A stretch of 29,683 bases of DNA from an uncultured Prevotellaceae bacterium (GTDB lineage Bacteria; Bacteroidota; Bacteroidia; Bacteroidales; Bacteroidaceae). How positions within the stretch are numbered: position 1 is the stretch's first letter; the number at the start of each line of letters is the position of its first letter. Positions 13,341 to 21,198 of this stretch are shown here, in pieces. A program made the translations under genes and the position numbers. The notes under the pieces are model-generated. The model saw nothing but the letters and a program-made list of their open reading frames with translations, was not told where the DNA came from and did not search any database. The stretch is taken from assembly GCA_900315105.1 (NCBI GenBank), contig OMXX01000066.1:1-29683 (forward strand). Reading direction: 5' to 3'.

Positions 13341-13495
13341 GGCCTCTCCCCCTGCTTTGCACATACTCCGATGTTATCAACATCGGACTTCCCTCCGTAG
13401 GGAGGGAGCTGGAAGGCGATGGCATGTTTATTATTCAATTGTTGTTGTTGGGGGGGCAGGCTCCCTCCCTACGGGGGAGGGCGGGGGGAGAGGCC
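13341..13495. repeat. GC-rich inverted element at the menD/menB junction, entering the menD 3' end
   Basis: The end arms GGCCTCTCCCCC (13341-13352) and its complement (13484-13495) match. Inside are a perfect 9-bp hairpin TCCGATGTT-ATC-AACATCGGA (13367-13387) and two CCCTCCGTAGGGAGGGAG-type stem-loops. The GC content is far above the surroundings. The right half is the last ~20 codons of menD. Confidence 0.8.
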
Positions 13496-15066
13496 ACCTC
13501 CACCAGTCTTGGCGCATTTCCACCTTCTTCCGTCAGCCAATCTATTGCTGCTTTTATATCTTCAGCCTTGCTTATCGCCTTTCTTGAAATGCCATATTGA
13601 TGACAGGCACCAACGGCTGTTGTGTGGTGTGATGCCATTACGTATTCATCGCGTGCTGGGGAGTTTTCCAATCCAGGTATCTGTCTGAAGATCTCGCCAC
13701 CTCCATTATTCAGAAGAAGTATTCGAAGATTAGGTTTCAGGTGCATGTTCCAAAGAGCATTCTGATCATAGAAGAAACTGAGGTCTCCTATTACGCAATA
13801 TACGTTTCCTTCGCTTACGAGAGAAGCACCTACGGCTGTGGAGAGAGAGCCTTCTATTCCGTTGAGACCTCGGTTGCAGAATACGAAATGATTGGCATGA
13901 CGTGCAGCAAGGCGTATGGCGGTTGAGTTGGCATAATATACATCAGACTCTTTCGTCATGCGTTTTTCCAATTCTTGAACGGCTTGTTCCGTGATTGTGA
14001 CAGGCTGTTTCTTCGAATCTTCCATGACGAAAGAGAGAAGTCTGTCCCAGCTCATGCCGAATGCGTTCTTCTCTAATTGGAGGATTGAGGATAAATCCTC
14101 AAGAACGGTTGTGGCTGTACCTTGAAGTATATAGCTTGCGTGCTGTGTAATGTCCTCAATCTGCATTTGCTCGTTGAGCATCACTATTGTGCAGTCGTCA
14201 AGAGTGCGCATGAACTGTCGCAGACGCTTGCTGATGGTCGTGCTACCTATATATAAAAGGAAATCGGGCTTATATTCCTCCGTATTAGGGCCTATCTTCT
14301 TAAATGTATCATCGAGACTTGCAGAAGGATCATCGGAAGAAAGTGGTTCTGAAAGGATTGTTATGCCTTCGCGGAGCTTTGTTATTGCCTTTCTCGGAAT
14401 CTCATAGCGTTGGCTCTGTCCTATGACAATCATAGGGCGCTGTGAACGTGAAAGCATATCAAGGAAGAAATTCCTTTCTATCTCGTACGTCCAACGGAGA
14501 GGATAGATGCCCTGAAGGTCAGGAAGTTCATTTGTCGTGAAATCAAATAGAGGTTCAGAAATTGGTACGTTGATATGCACAGACTTCTTTGTCGTCATCA
14601 ACGTAAGGATAGCCTCACAGACAAGTCTGCGACAATGCCATTTCTCTATCTCGTCTTTACATTCCGGTAAGTTTACGCTTTTCTCAACGAAAGAACCTAA
14701 TGCATTTGGCTGTGGCATGGTCTGTCCGTCAAGCTGACCTATCCAAGCCTGTGGTCTGTCGGCAGAAATGACGATGATTCCTCGGTTCTGATAAGAAGCC
14801 TCGGCAACGCCTGGGAGGGTGTTGAGAAGAGCTGATCCGGAAGTTACGCAGACAGCAACCATCTCACCTGTCTGATTTGCTATGCCTAAAGCAACAAAAG
14901 CTGCAGAGCGTTCATCTGTAACGGGATGGCAGATGAATTTGGGGGATTCGTTAAAGTTATGTACGATAGGAGCATTTCGACTGCCAGGGCACACAACAAT
15001 GTGCTCAACTCCGTAGTCGATAAGCAGCGAGGTTAGTATGTTGATATTTTCCTTGGATGAGAACAT
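13435..15066 (-). CDS. menD: SEPHCHC synthase (menaquinone pathway, ThDP-dependent)
   Basis: Start set at ATG 15066 (MFSSKENINILTSLLIDYGV); a TTG four codons upstream is in repeat sequence. 543 residues. MenD signatures: VVCPGSRNAPIVHNF near the N-terminus, HPVTDERSAAFVALGIA with the ThDP-activating Glu, SGSALLNTLPGVAEA, and RGLNGIEGSLSTAVG with GDLSFFYDQNAL for the ThDP/Mg site. It adds the succinyl semialdehyde unit from 2-oxoglutarate to isochorismate. The C-terminal tail (SPPALPRREGACPPNNNN) is encoded by an intergenic GC-rich element, not by family sequence. menF (isochorismate synthase) and menH are not beside it. A 6S-like RNA gene lies upstream. Confidence 0.95.
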   Translation of the reverse strand: MFSSKENINILTSLLIDYGVEHIVVCPGSRNAPIVHNFNESPKFICHPVTDERSAAFVALGIANQTGEMVAVCVTSGSALLNTLPGVAEASYQNRGIIVISADRPQAWIGQLDGQTMPQPNALGSFVEKSVNLPECKDEIEKWHCRRLVCEAILTLMTTKKSVHINVPISEPLFDFTTNELPDLQGIYPLRWTYEIERNFFLDMLSRSQRPMIVIGQSQRYEIPRKAITKLREGITILSEPLSSDDPSASLDDTFKKIGPNTEEYKPDFLLYIGSTTISKRLRQFMRTLDDCTIVMLNEQMQIEDITQHASYILQGTATTVLEDLSSILQLEKNAFGMSWDRLLSFVMEDSKKQPVTITEQAVQELEKRMTKESDVYYANSTAIRLAARHANHFVFCNRGLNGIEGSLSTAVGASLVSEGNVYCVIGDLSFFYDQNALWNMHLKPNLRILLLNNGGGEIFRQIPGLENSPARDEYVMASHHTTAVGACHQYGISRKAISKAEDIKAAIDWLTEEGGNAPRLVEVASPPALPRREGACPPNNNN

Positions 15067-15075
15067 TGAAAGTAA

Positions 15076-15153
15076 CAATTAATAATTAACAATCAAAAAT
15101 TAACACGGTGGGCTATGGGGAATTGTCAATTATCAATTGTCAATTTTCAATTA
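15076..15153. repeat. Mirrored 7-bp array upstream of menD, four plus four units
   Basis: NAATTAA-type units at 15076, 15083, 15090 and 15097; TCAATTN units at 15126, 15133, 15140 and 15147. Both arms share the centre 15114.5. It fills the space between the menD start and the end of the 6S-like RNA. Confidence 0.9.
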
Positions 15154-15156
15154 TTT

Positions 15157-15383
15157 AAAAAAGTGGTCGCATCGATGATGTGATGAAAACTCCGTTTAAA
15201 AAGGATTTGAGGACTCCCCGTCTTTGTAATCCATCGGCTTTTCAGCTTTCCTGATGTGATGTCACCCGAAGTGTTTATGCCATCAGGAATAATGGCCCGC
15301 CATTGACAAAAGAAGCTATCTCGGTTTTCAGAATTATTTGATGAGTATCCCTATCGAACCGATGCGACCTAATATTTCTGTTT
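15157..15383 (-). ncRNA. ssrS: 6S RNA-like structured RNA (Bacteroidales type), about 200-225 nt
   Basis: On the minus strand the RNA is closed by a perfect 10-bp stem, GGTCGCATCG (from 15369) with CGATGCGACC (to 15165), directly followed by ACTTTTTT, so it carries its own terminator. The stem continues inward by GAT-GGGA-ACTC pairing with GAGTTTTCATC. A second paired stretch (TCTTTTGTCAAT with ATTACAAAGA) leads to a perfect 9-bp hairpin (TTCCTGATG/CATCAGGAA) tipped by CACTTCGGGTG. A long rod with a central open region, a terminal hairpin, ~200 nt length, own promoter and own terminator are what 6S RNA looks like; 6S binds housekeeping RNA polymerase as a promoter mimic. The identity is inferred from shape, not from a model match. 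Confidence 0.6.
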
Positions 15384-15388
15384 GGATG

Positions 15389-15396
15389 CAAAGGTA
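15389..15396 (-). promoter_or_regulatory. -7 box of the 6S-like RNA
   Basis: TACCTTTG on the minus strand, a perfect TAnnTTTG followed by CATCC, the commonest form of the Bacteroidales promoter. Transcription should start near 15383, just before the closing stem. No good TTTG is seen 20 bases upstream. Confidence 0.7.
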
Positions 15397-15435
15397 ATAA
15401 TTTTTTCTGATAAACCATTGAAATAACCGAAAAAA

Positions 15436-16146
15436 TTACTCTTCGGCCAATGATTGCATCACCCTTTGCATATTTTCGAGCATAGTATTCATGTTCTCTG
15501 GCGTCTTGCAGACTGCAAGGAAGAGCTCGTTGAGGTCAATGTCATCCGGAGTATTAACCGGTGAGTTATGTAATAAAGTCTGCATATTGTCTGCCAAGAG
15601 ACGGTATATACAAACCACATTAGCAGGCTTTGTATGTGCCTTTACTGCCTTTCTTCCAGATTGGTATCCTCTTATTACTGCTATCACAACAGCTTGGATA
15701 GCAGTTTCGGGTTTCACCTTACCAGCCTCGAGAGGAGCCATATCCTCATTGATTACCTCGAAGTATTCTTCAATGCTCATCACATGGCCTTGCAATACTG
15801 CGTAGAAATTCCTGCGATACTCGTCAGCCATAAGGTTGAAGAGTTTGTCCGTGCGACAGGCATGTTGCATAAGCGACATGGCATTGAGCGATACTGGATC
15901 TGCTTCACGAAGACGCTGTTCAAGCATTTCGTGCGACGGATAGTTCACAATGGCAATAGCATCAAAGACACTTTCGTATAGGAACTGCGCCATTTCCTCA
16001 TAATGGTCGAGCAATAATTGCTTCATCTGACGAGGCTCTACGCTCTGCGGACCATTGGCTTCAGGCAGACTTCCTTCTACTATGCCTTCTACGAAAGAAG
16101 AAAAGAAAGCCCTGACTATTGCCGGTATTATTCTTGGAGAGTTCAT
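15436..16146 (-). CDS. Conserved-looking hypothetical protein, 236 aa
   Basis: Start set at ATG 16146 (MNSPRIIPAIVRAFFSSFVE), which overlaps the stop of the deacetylase gene as ATGA and so is translationally coupled to it; the longer open frame upstream is a shadow of that gene. The product is soluble and mainly helical (QLLLDHYEEMAQFLYESVFD, AVVIAVIRGYQSGRKAVKAH) with no signal peptide, no membrane segment and no motif I recognise. Its position as the last gene after DUF2723 and deacetylase suggests a linked envelope role, which is inference. TAA at 15436. It has no good terminator; the 6S-like gene follows. Confidence 0.75.
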   Translation of the reverse strand: MNSPRIIPAIVRAFFSSFVEGIVEGSLPEANGPQSVEPRQMKQLLLDHYEEMAQFLYESVFDAIAIVNYPSHEMLEQRLREADPVSLNAMSLMQHACRTDKLFNLMADEYRRNFYAVLQGHVMSIEEYFEVINEDMAPLEAGKVKPETAIQAVVIAVIRGYQSGRKAVKAHTKPANVVCIYRLLADNMQTLLHNSPVNTPDDIDLNELFLAVCKTPENMNTMLENMQRVMQSLAEE

Positions 16147-16754
16147 TGAAATATCTTGAATTGATAGCCCTGTGATATAAGCCATTCCAGGGATTCTGGA
16201 AGTGCGGTATAGAGTTTGTCTATACTCTTCAGAGAATCGTGGAAGGTTATGATTGAACCGTTGCGGGTATATGTCTTGATATTGTTGACTACATCCTCGG
16301 CTGTAAGGAGCCTTGAATAGTCGCGCGTCACGACATCCCACATCACAACTTTGTATTTGCGCTTGAGCCAGATATAAGCTGCTGGTCTCATCCACCCGTG
16401 TGGAGGACGGAAATACTTTGAGTGAATCAGGTCATTTGCCTTGTTGGTGTTCTTCACATACGTCTTCAGGGTATGGCGAACGCTACCCATGTGATTGTAT
16501 GTGTGATTTCCAACTTGATGTCCCTCTGCCTTTATGCGTTCATAGAGATGAGGGTACTTGCGGACATTGTCACCTACCATGAAGAAAGTTGCCTTTATCC
16601 CATACTTTGCCAAAGTGTCAAGGATAAAGGGGGTGGCTTCTGGAATCGGTCCGTCGTCAAAGGTGAGATAAACCGAATGCTCCCTTGGATCCATTCGCCA
16701 AAATGCTTTGGGATAGATCCAACGGAGCCATATAGTAGGTTGTTCAATAATCAT
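16143..16754 (-). CDS. Polysaccharide deacetylase (NodB/CE4 family)
   Basis: 203 residues, a single catalytic domain. All five CE4 motifs are present: TFDDGP (31-36; catalytic base and metal Asp), HTYNH (84-88; metal His pair), RPPHG (116-120), WDVVTRDY (139-146) and TFHDS (170-174). It removes N- or O-acetyl groups from a surface polysaccharide or peptidoglycan. There is no clear signal peptide, so it may act in the cytoplasm or be exported by another route. The ATG shares one base with the TAA of the upstream DUF2723 gene, and the next gene overlaps by four bases, so the three are coupled. Confidence 0.92.
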   Translation of the reverse strand: MIIEQPTIWLRWIYPKAFWRMDPREHSVYLTFDDGPIPEATPFILDTLAKYGIKATFFMVGDNVRKYPHLYERIKAEGHQVGNHTYNHMGSVRHTLKTYVKNTNKANDLIHSKYFRPPHGWMRPAAYIWLKRKYKVVMWDVVTRDYSRLLTAEDVVNNIKTYTRNGSIITFHDSLKSIDKLYTALPESLEWLISQGYQFKIFQ

Positions 16755-19700
16755 TATTCACCGTTGAAGTTGCCTCCACGACCAAAGTATATGGACGAGA
16801 GCTTTTCAAGTTCTTTGTTCTTCTTCTGAGCCAATGCAGCATCATACTTTTTCGTAATCTCAAGTATGCGCTGCATGGTATAGAAGTGGAGCATACATTC
16901 ACGCTGAGACTGTCTGAAGCGGTTGTCGTTCAATGAAAGATACCAAGTGAGATACTGCTGGCTGTTCTTCCACATATCGTTGAACACCTCTTCTGCCTTC
17001 TTCTTGTTTCCAACGGCATAGTAACCCTGAAGGAAGTCTAAACCACCGCTCAGGTATGACATTGGAACATTGTATGTAGGCAGAACCTTCTCAGCCTTTT
17101 CAAGAACCTTCTTTGCCTTATCATCCTTGCCTTCCTGAAGGAGGTGAGAGATGAGCATACCGAATAGACGACGATGTGTAAGGCACATACGCATTACTGT
17201 CTCGTCGAGGTAAAGTCCCTTCTTCTCAAGACCGCCGAACTTGAACTTGTTCATGACATTGTTGTATGTCTTCTCTGTATCGAAGTTGGTCTGCTCGTTT
17301 GTGGCAAACGGAGTGATACGGTTCACAAGACCTTCCTGGATGAAGTTGTCGCCGAGGTTCATGAAGTTGTCAGCACCAACGGTGAGGGCAACGTAGAGTG
17401 GACGTGTCCAATTGGCGTTGCTTATCATCTCAAGCATCATAAGGTCGTTCTTGTAGAGCGCGCGCTTGCCCTTAAGTGAGATTGCCATCTTCTCAGGAAT
17501 CTGAATCTCATTGCCAGCTGTATCGCGTGGAATCATCATTCCGCTCTTCCTTACTGCGTTAGCATCGATAGTGAGATAGAGGGTATCTGTTGGGATGACG
17601 TGCATCTCGCCCTTACCACCACGAACCCAGTATTTCATCACATTGTGAATGTCGAATGGATCATCACCATACTGCTGACGAGCAGCCTCTGGGTTCTGTG
17701 CATAGAACTCCTTTATCTGATTCTTCAGCTCTGGTGCAACCTCGATATACTCATTTGTACCTGAGCAATAATCAAGACGTGACCAAGTGATAGGAAGTGC
17801 AGGTGAATCGTATGCCGGACGCATCATCTGGTCGATGTACCAGTCGGTCTGGAGATATGACAGGTTGCAGACACGTGCATCTGTACCTATGCCCTCGACG
17901 TCCTGATTATACCAGAGAGGGAAGGTGTCGTTATCACCATTTGTATAGATGATAGGATGTGTGCCTTCCTGCATTGAGTTCAGATAGTTCTGACCGAAAT
18001 CACGACAGCAATAACGACCTGAACGATCGTGATCATCCCATGTCTGTGAAGCCATCTGGATAGGAACAAGCAAGCCTGCACCTCCGATGAAACCGGCAAG
18101 AACTACGTTCTCCTTCTTTGTCTTGCGAGCAATAAGGTCGATGATAGCAGCGATACCCATACCGCACCAGATAGAGAATGCATAGAATGAACCTGCGTAG
18201 GCATAGTCACGCTCACGAGGCTGCAAAGGTGTCTGGTTAAGATAGAGTACGATAGCGAGACCTGTCATAAAGAACAGGAAGAATACTACCCAGAACTGCT
18301 GGATACCCTTCTTGCCACGGTATGCCTGCCAGAAAAGTCCGATAAGACCGAGGAGAAGAGGCAGACAATAGAACACGTTGTGTCCCTTGTTCTCCTTCAG
18401 CTCGTCAGGGAGAAGGCTCTGGTCACCGTACATCGCGTTGTCAATGAATGGAATACCTGTGATCCAGTTTCCATGTTCAAGTTCTCCATGTCCCTGAATA
18501 TCGTTCTGACGACCAGCGAAATTCCACATGAAATAGCGCCAGTACATGAAGTTGCATTGGTATGAGAGGAAGAACCTGATGTTCTCAAACATAGTTGGCA
18601 TATTTACGGTCATCATCTGACCGCAACGGTCATAATCTATAGGATATGTGTCAACTCCACCCATCCAGTCCTCGTAGGCCTTTGCATGCTCTGAACTGTG
18701 CATACGTGGGAAGAGCATGTTCTGTGCATATACGTATGAGTCTTTTGTACGGACTGTGAAGTATGAGTCCTTCTCGTCAGCTGATTTCTTTTCTACACGC
18801 TGGATTACAGGAGCTCCCTTTTTCATCTCAGGACGGCACATATCGCCATCAACCTTGAGAGCCACCTGTGAAGCGTATGACTGACCATAGAGCAAAGGAC
18901 GATCACCATACTGGTCACGGCTGAGATAGCTACCGAGAGTGAAGATATCCTCTGGTGAGTTCTGATCCATTGGTGGGTTGGCACTTGAACGAACCACGAT
19001 AAGGGCGTATGTAGAATAGCCGATCATCAGCATCAGCATACAGCAGAGAGCAGTATTCTTGATGCGAGAAGTCACATAGTATGCCTTTGTCTTCTTGTTC
19101 TTGAGCTGGAGAGCCACATAGAGCAGAGCAAGGACTACGATGCCGATAAAGAATGCTGACCATCCAAATCCGTAGAACGGAATGCCGAGCATGGCAACAG
19201 CAAGAAGGAATGAGATATTTGTCTTCTTGAAGTTCCTATCAACATAGCTCTCGTAGATAGCCCATACCACAGCGCCAATGAGCAATACAATATAGATAAT
19301 CTCACCTGTGTTGAATGGCATTCCGAGGGTGTTCACGAAGAACAACTCGAACCAACCGCCTACGGTTATGATACCTGGTACAACGCCATAGAGCACAGCT
19401 GCTACGATAACAACACTTATTGCCAAGGCTATGAGCGAGCCCTTGAGGTCTGCATCTGGATAACGCTTGTAGTAATATACAAGTACGATAGCTGGAATAC
19501 AAAGCAAATTCAAGAGGTGAACGCCTATTGACAGACCTGTCATATAGGTGATAAGCACCAGCCAACGGTCTGAGTGAGGGGCATCTGCATTGTCCTCCCA
19601 TTTCAGAATCATCCAGAACACAACTGCTGTAAAGGCACTTGAATATGCATAAACCTCACCCTCAACGGCAGAGAACCAGAATGTATCTGAGAATGTATAA

Positions 19701-20089
19701 ATGAGTGCTCCGACCAAGCCGGAAGCTTCTATTGCTATTGTCTTTGATGTTGTTAGCTCGTCCCAATTGTCTATGAGAAGACGGCGAACAAGGTGTGTTA
19801 TTGTCCAGAAAAGGAACAAGATACACGTAGCCGACAATAGAGCACTCATGGTATTTACCATACGTGCTACGTCTGATGGGTCGCTAACGAATTGGGTGAA
19901 AAGGTTGGCAGTGAGCATAAAGAATGGTGCGCCAGGCGGGTGACCAACTTCGAGCTTATAGCCGGTAGTTATAAATTCAGGACAGTCCCAGAAAGAGGCT
20001 GTAGGTTCAATGGTAGAGCAATATACAAAGGCTGCAATAAGGAATGTTACCCAGCCGAGTACGTTGTCTATCAGTCTGTACTGTTTCAT
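16754..20089 (-). CDS. DUF2723 family polytopic membrane protein (GT-C-like)
   Basis: 1111 residues starting MKQYRLIDNVLGWVTFLIAA. The DUF2723 domain occupies the N-terminal ~200 residues: TIEPTASFWDCPEFITTGYK and KLEVGHPPGAPFFML are its hallmark, with the early acidic residue expected of a GT-C glycosyltransferase. Many membrane segments extend to about residue 650. The C-terminal ~450 residues are soluble, including YTNGDNDTFPLWYNQD and a helical, TPR-like end (KVLEKAEKVLPTYNVPMSYL). The family is thought to transfer sugars from polyprenyl donors, possibly in protein O-glycosylation, which Bacteroidales do extensively; this is family inference. First gene of a three-gene unit, with a strong -7 box at 20180-20187. 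Confidence 0.93.
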   Translation of the reverse strand: MKQYRLIDNVLGWVTFLIAAFVYCSTIEPTASFWDCPEFITTGYKLEVGHPPGAPFFMLTANLFTQFVSDPSDVARMVNTMSALLSATCILFLFWTITHLVRRLLIDNWDELTTSKTIAIEASGLVGALIYTFSDTFWFSAVEGEVYAYSSAFTAVVFWMILKWEDNADAPHSDRWLVLITYMTGLSIGVHLLNLLCIPAIVLVYYYKRYPDADLKGSLIALAISVVIVAAVLYGVVPGIITVGGWFELFFVNTLGMPFNTGEIIYIVLLIGAVVWAIYESYVDRNFKKTNISFLLAVAMLGIPFYGFGWSAFFIGIVVLALLYVALQLKNKKTKAYYVTSRIKNTALCCMLMLMIGYSTYALIVVRSSANPPMDQNSPEDIFTLGSYLSRDQYGDRPLLYGQSYASQVALKVDGDMCRPEMKKGAPVIQRVEKKSADEKDSYFTVRTKDSYVYAQNMLFPRMHSSEHAKAYEDWMGGVDTYPIDYDRCGQMMTVNMPTMFENIRFFLSYQCNFMYWRYFMWNFAGRQNDIQGHGELEHGNWITGIPFIDNAMYGDQSLLPDELKENKGHNVFYCLPLLLGLIGLFWQAYRGKKGIQQFWVVFFLFFMTGLAIVLYLNQTPLQPRERDYAYAGSFYAFSIWCGMGIAAIIDLIARKTKKENVVLAGFIGGAGLLVPIQMASQTWDDHDRSGRYCCRDFGQNYLNSMQEGTHPIIYTNGDNDTFPLWYNQDVEGIGTDARVCNLSYLQTDWYIDQMMRPAYDSPALPITWSRLDYCSGTNEYIEVAPELKNQIKEFYAQNPEAARQQYGDDPFDIHNVMKYWVRGGKGEMHVIPTDTLYLTIDANAVRKSGMMIPRDTAGNEIQIPEKMAISLKGKRALYKNDLMMLEMISNANWTRPLYVALTVGADNFMNLGDNFIQEGLVNRITPFATNEQTNFDTEKTYNNVMNKFKFGGLEKKGLYLDETVMRMCLTHRRLFGMLISHLLQEGKDDKAKKVLEKAEKVLPTYNVPMSYLSGGLDFLQGYYAVGNKKKAEEVFNDMWKNSQQYLTWYLSLNDNRFRQSQRECMLHFYTMQRILEITKKYDAALAQKKNKELEKLSSIYFGRGGNFNGE

Positions 20090-20179
20090 TTATTGATTGA
20101 TTTTTTTATATTTGTAATTTTAAGTTCCCCTGTGATGGGGTTAGTAGGGTTTGTTAATTCCTGATTACCCAATTCCGTG

Positions 20180-20187
20180 CAAAATTA
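20180..20187 (-). promoter_or_regulatory. -7 box of the DUF2723 operon
   Basis: TAATTTTG on the minus strand, a perfect TAnnTTTG, giving a leader of about 85 bases. The leader contains a small CCCC/GGGG hairpin (20127-20140). Upstream, 20188-20327 has one 7-bp hairpin CCAAGAA/TTCTTGG (20295-20315) and no gene. Confidence 0.65.
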
Positions 20188-20327
20188 CTAAATATAGTGT
20201 AGAAAAAAGAATGAAAATTCAAAAAAATGCGAAATAAGGCTTGATTTTGTTTTCTTTAACTTTTTGAGGGTGGAAAAGTAACTTGCCTGAAATTCCAAGA
20301 ATAGTTCGTTCTTGGTGGTAAGTAAAT

Positions 20328-20430
20328 ACCATATAAAAACCATTAAGATACCATAAAGATACCATTAAAATACCATATTTAATGGTAATATTATGGTATT
20401 ATTATGGTAATATAATGGTATTATAATGGT
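20328..20430. repeat. Mirrored 11-bp array: ACCAT x5 then ATGGT x5
   Basis: ACCAT starts at 20328, 20339, 20350, 20361 and 20372; ATGGT starts at 20382, 20393, 20404, 20415 and 20426. The period is exactly 11 in both arms and the common centre is 20379. The 6-base AT-rich spacers are only partly complementary. It has the same design as the array at 10089 with a different core. Confidence 0.95.
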
Positions 20431-20463
20431 ATTATCATCGAAGGAATAAGTGAGTTGGTTAGG

Positions 20464-20609
20464 AATTATTAACGTCAGTTCGACGAATTAAAACTATGTT
20501 GTTTTAGCAGCAAGCTGCTGTTGACGGAACAAAAATTTTTAGAAAATTACCAGAAAATTTAAATTTTCTGGGTAAGAATTTTGAATTTCGTCGAACTCAC
20601 GTAATTATT
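20464..20609. repeat. MITE-like element, 146 bp, with ~26-bp terminal inverted repeats
   Basis: The left end 20464-20489 (core CAGTTCGACGAATT) is matched by the right end 20584-20609 (core AATTTCGTCGAACT), with few mismatches. Inside are a GCAGC-AA-GCTGC hairpin (20507-20518) and a perfect 22-bp palindrome at 20550-20571 built on AAATTTAAATTT. No coding capacity and no clear target duplication. Confidence 0.65.
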
Positions 20610-20646
20610 ACGGAATTATATTTGTGTTTTTTATGATGCATAATAT

Positions 20647-20682
20647 AAAAATAGCCAAAGGGATTGTCCTCTGGCTATTTTT
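20647..20682 (-). terminator. Terminator of the cysE-yqaA operon
   Basis: AAAAATAGCCA (20647-20657) pairs with TGGCTATTTTT (20672-20682), with an inner AGG/CCT pairing. The A and T ends let it work in both directions. It lies ~78 bases after the yqaA stop. Confidence 0.8.
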
Positions 20683-20759
20683 ATTTGCTATTTTCCTAAA
20701 GGTAATTTTTGCTGGAATTATATCAAGTAATAACTTCTTCTCTGTTTTGAAGGTGTTCT

Positions 20760-21194
20760 TTAGATAAACGGCCAAGCAATAATCATATACCTCATTACCT
20801 TGCCTATGCTTATGCTTATGAGGGTTATGAAAACATTGGCTCTCATGAGTCCGAGTAATATCGAAATTGCACTTCCGAGAAGAGGAAGGAAGGCAAAGAA
20901 ACCCATCCATGCACCTCTTCCTCCCATGAATCGTTGGGCTTTGTCGAGACTTTCCTTCTTTACATGGAGATATTTCTCAATCCAGTCAATTCTTCCCATT
21001 CTTCCAACACCATAGTTGAACATAGAACCGGCGGTATTGCCTATTGAAGCATATATCACCATTTCCCAAGGATCAACGCCGGCAGCAAGCATAGCCAGCA
21101 TTACAGCCTCTGAAGAGAATGGGAACACGCTTCCTGCAATGAATGCTGCAATCAACATTCCTATAGGACCGTATTGTATAAGGAAATCAAGCAT
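20760..21194 (-). CDS. yqaA: YqaA family (DedA/VTT-like) inner-membrane protein
   Basis: 144 residues with several membrane segments. The N-terminal AAFIAGSVFPFSSEAVMLAM and the ASIGNTAGSMFNYGVGRMGR stretch, with the amphipathic loop after it and PLLGSAISILLGLMRAN, are typical of the VTT/SNARE-associated domain. Relatives act in membrane lipid homeostasis, and DedA proteins recycle polyprenyl or phospholipid carriers; the substrate here is unknown. ATG at 21194, four bases after the stop of the upstream membrane-protein gene. Last gene before the terminator at 20647-20682. Confidence 0.87.
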   Translation of the reverse strand: MLDFLIQYGPIGMLIAAFIAGSVFPFSSEAVMLAMLAAGVDPWEMVIYASIGNTAGSMFNYGVGRMGRIDWIEKYLHVKKESLDKAQRFMGGRGAWMGFFAFLPLLGSAISILLGLMRANVFITLISISIGKVMRYMIIAWPFI

Positions 21195-21198
21195 GGTG

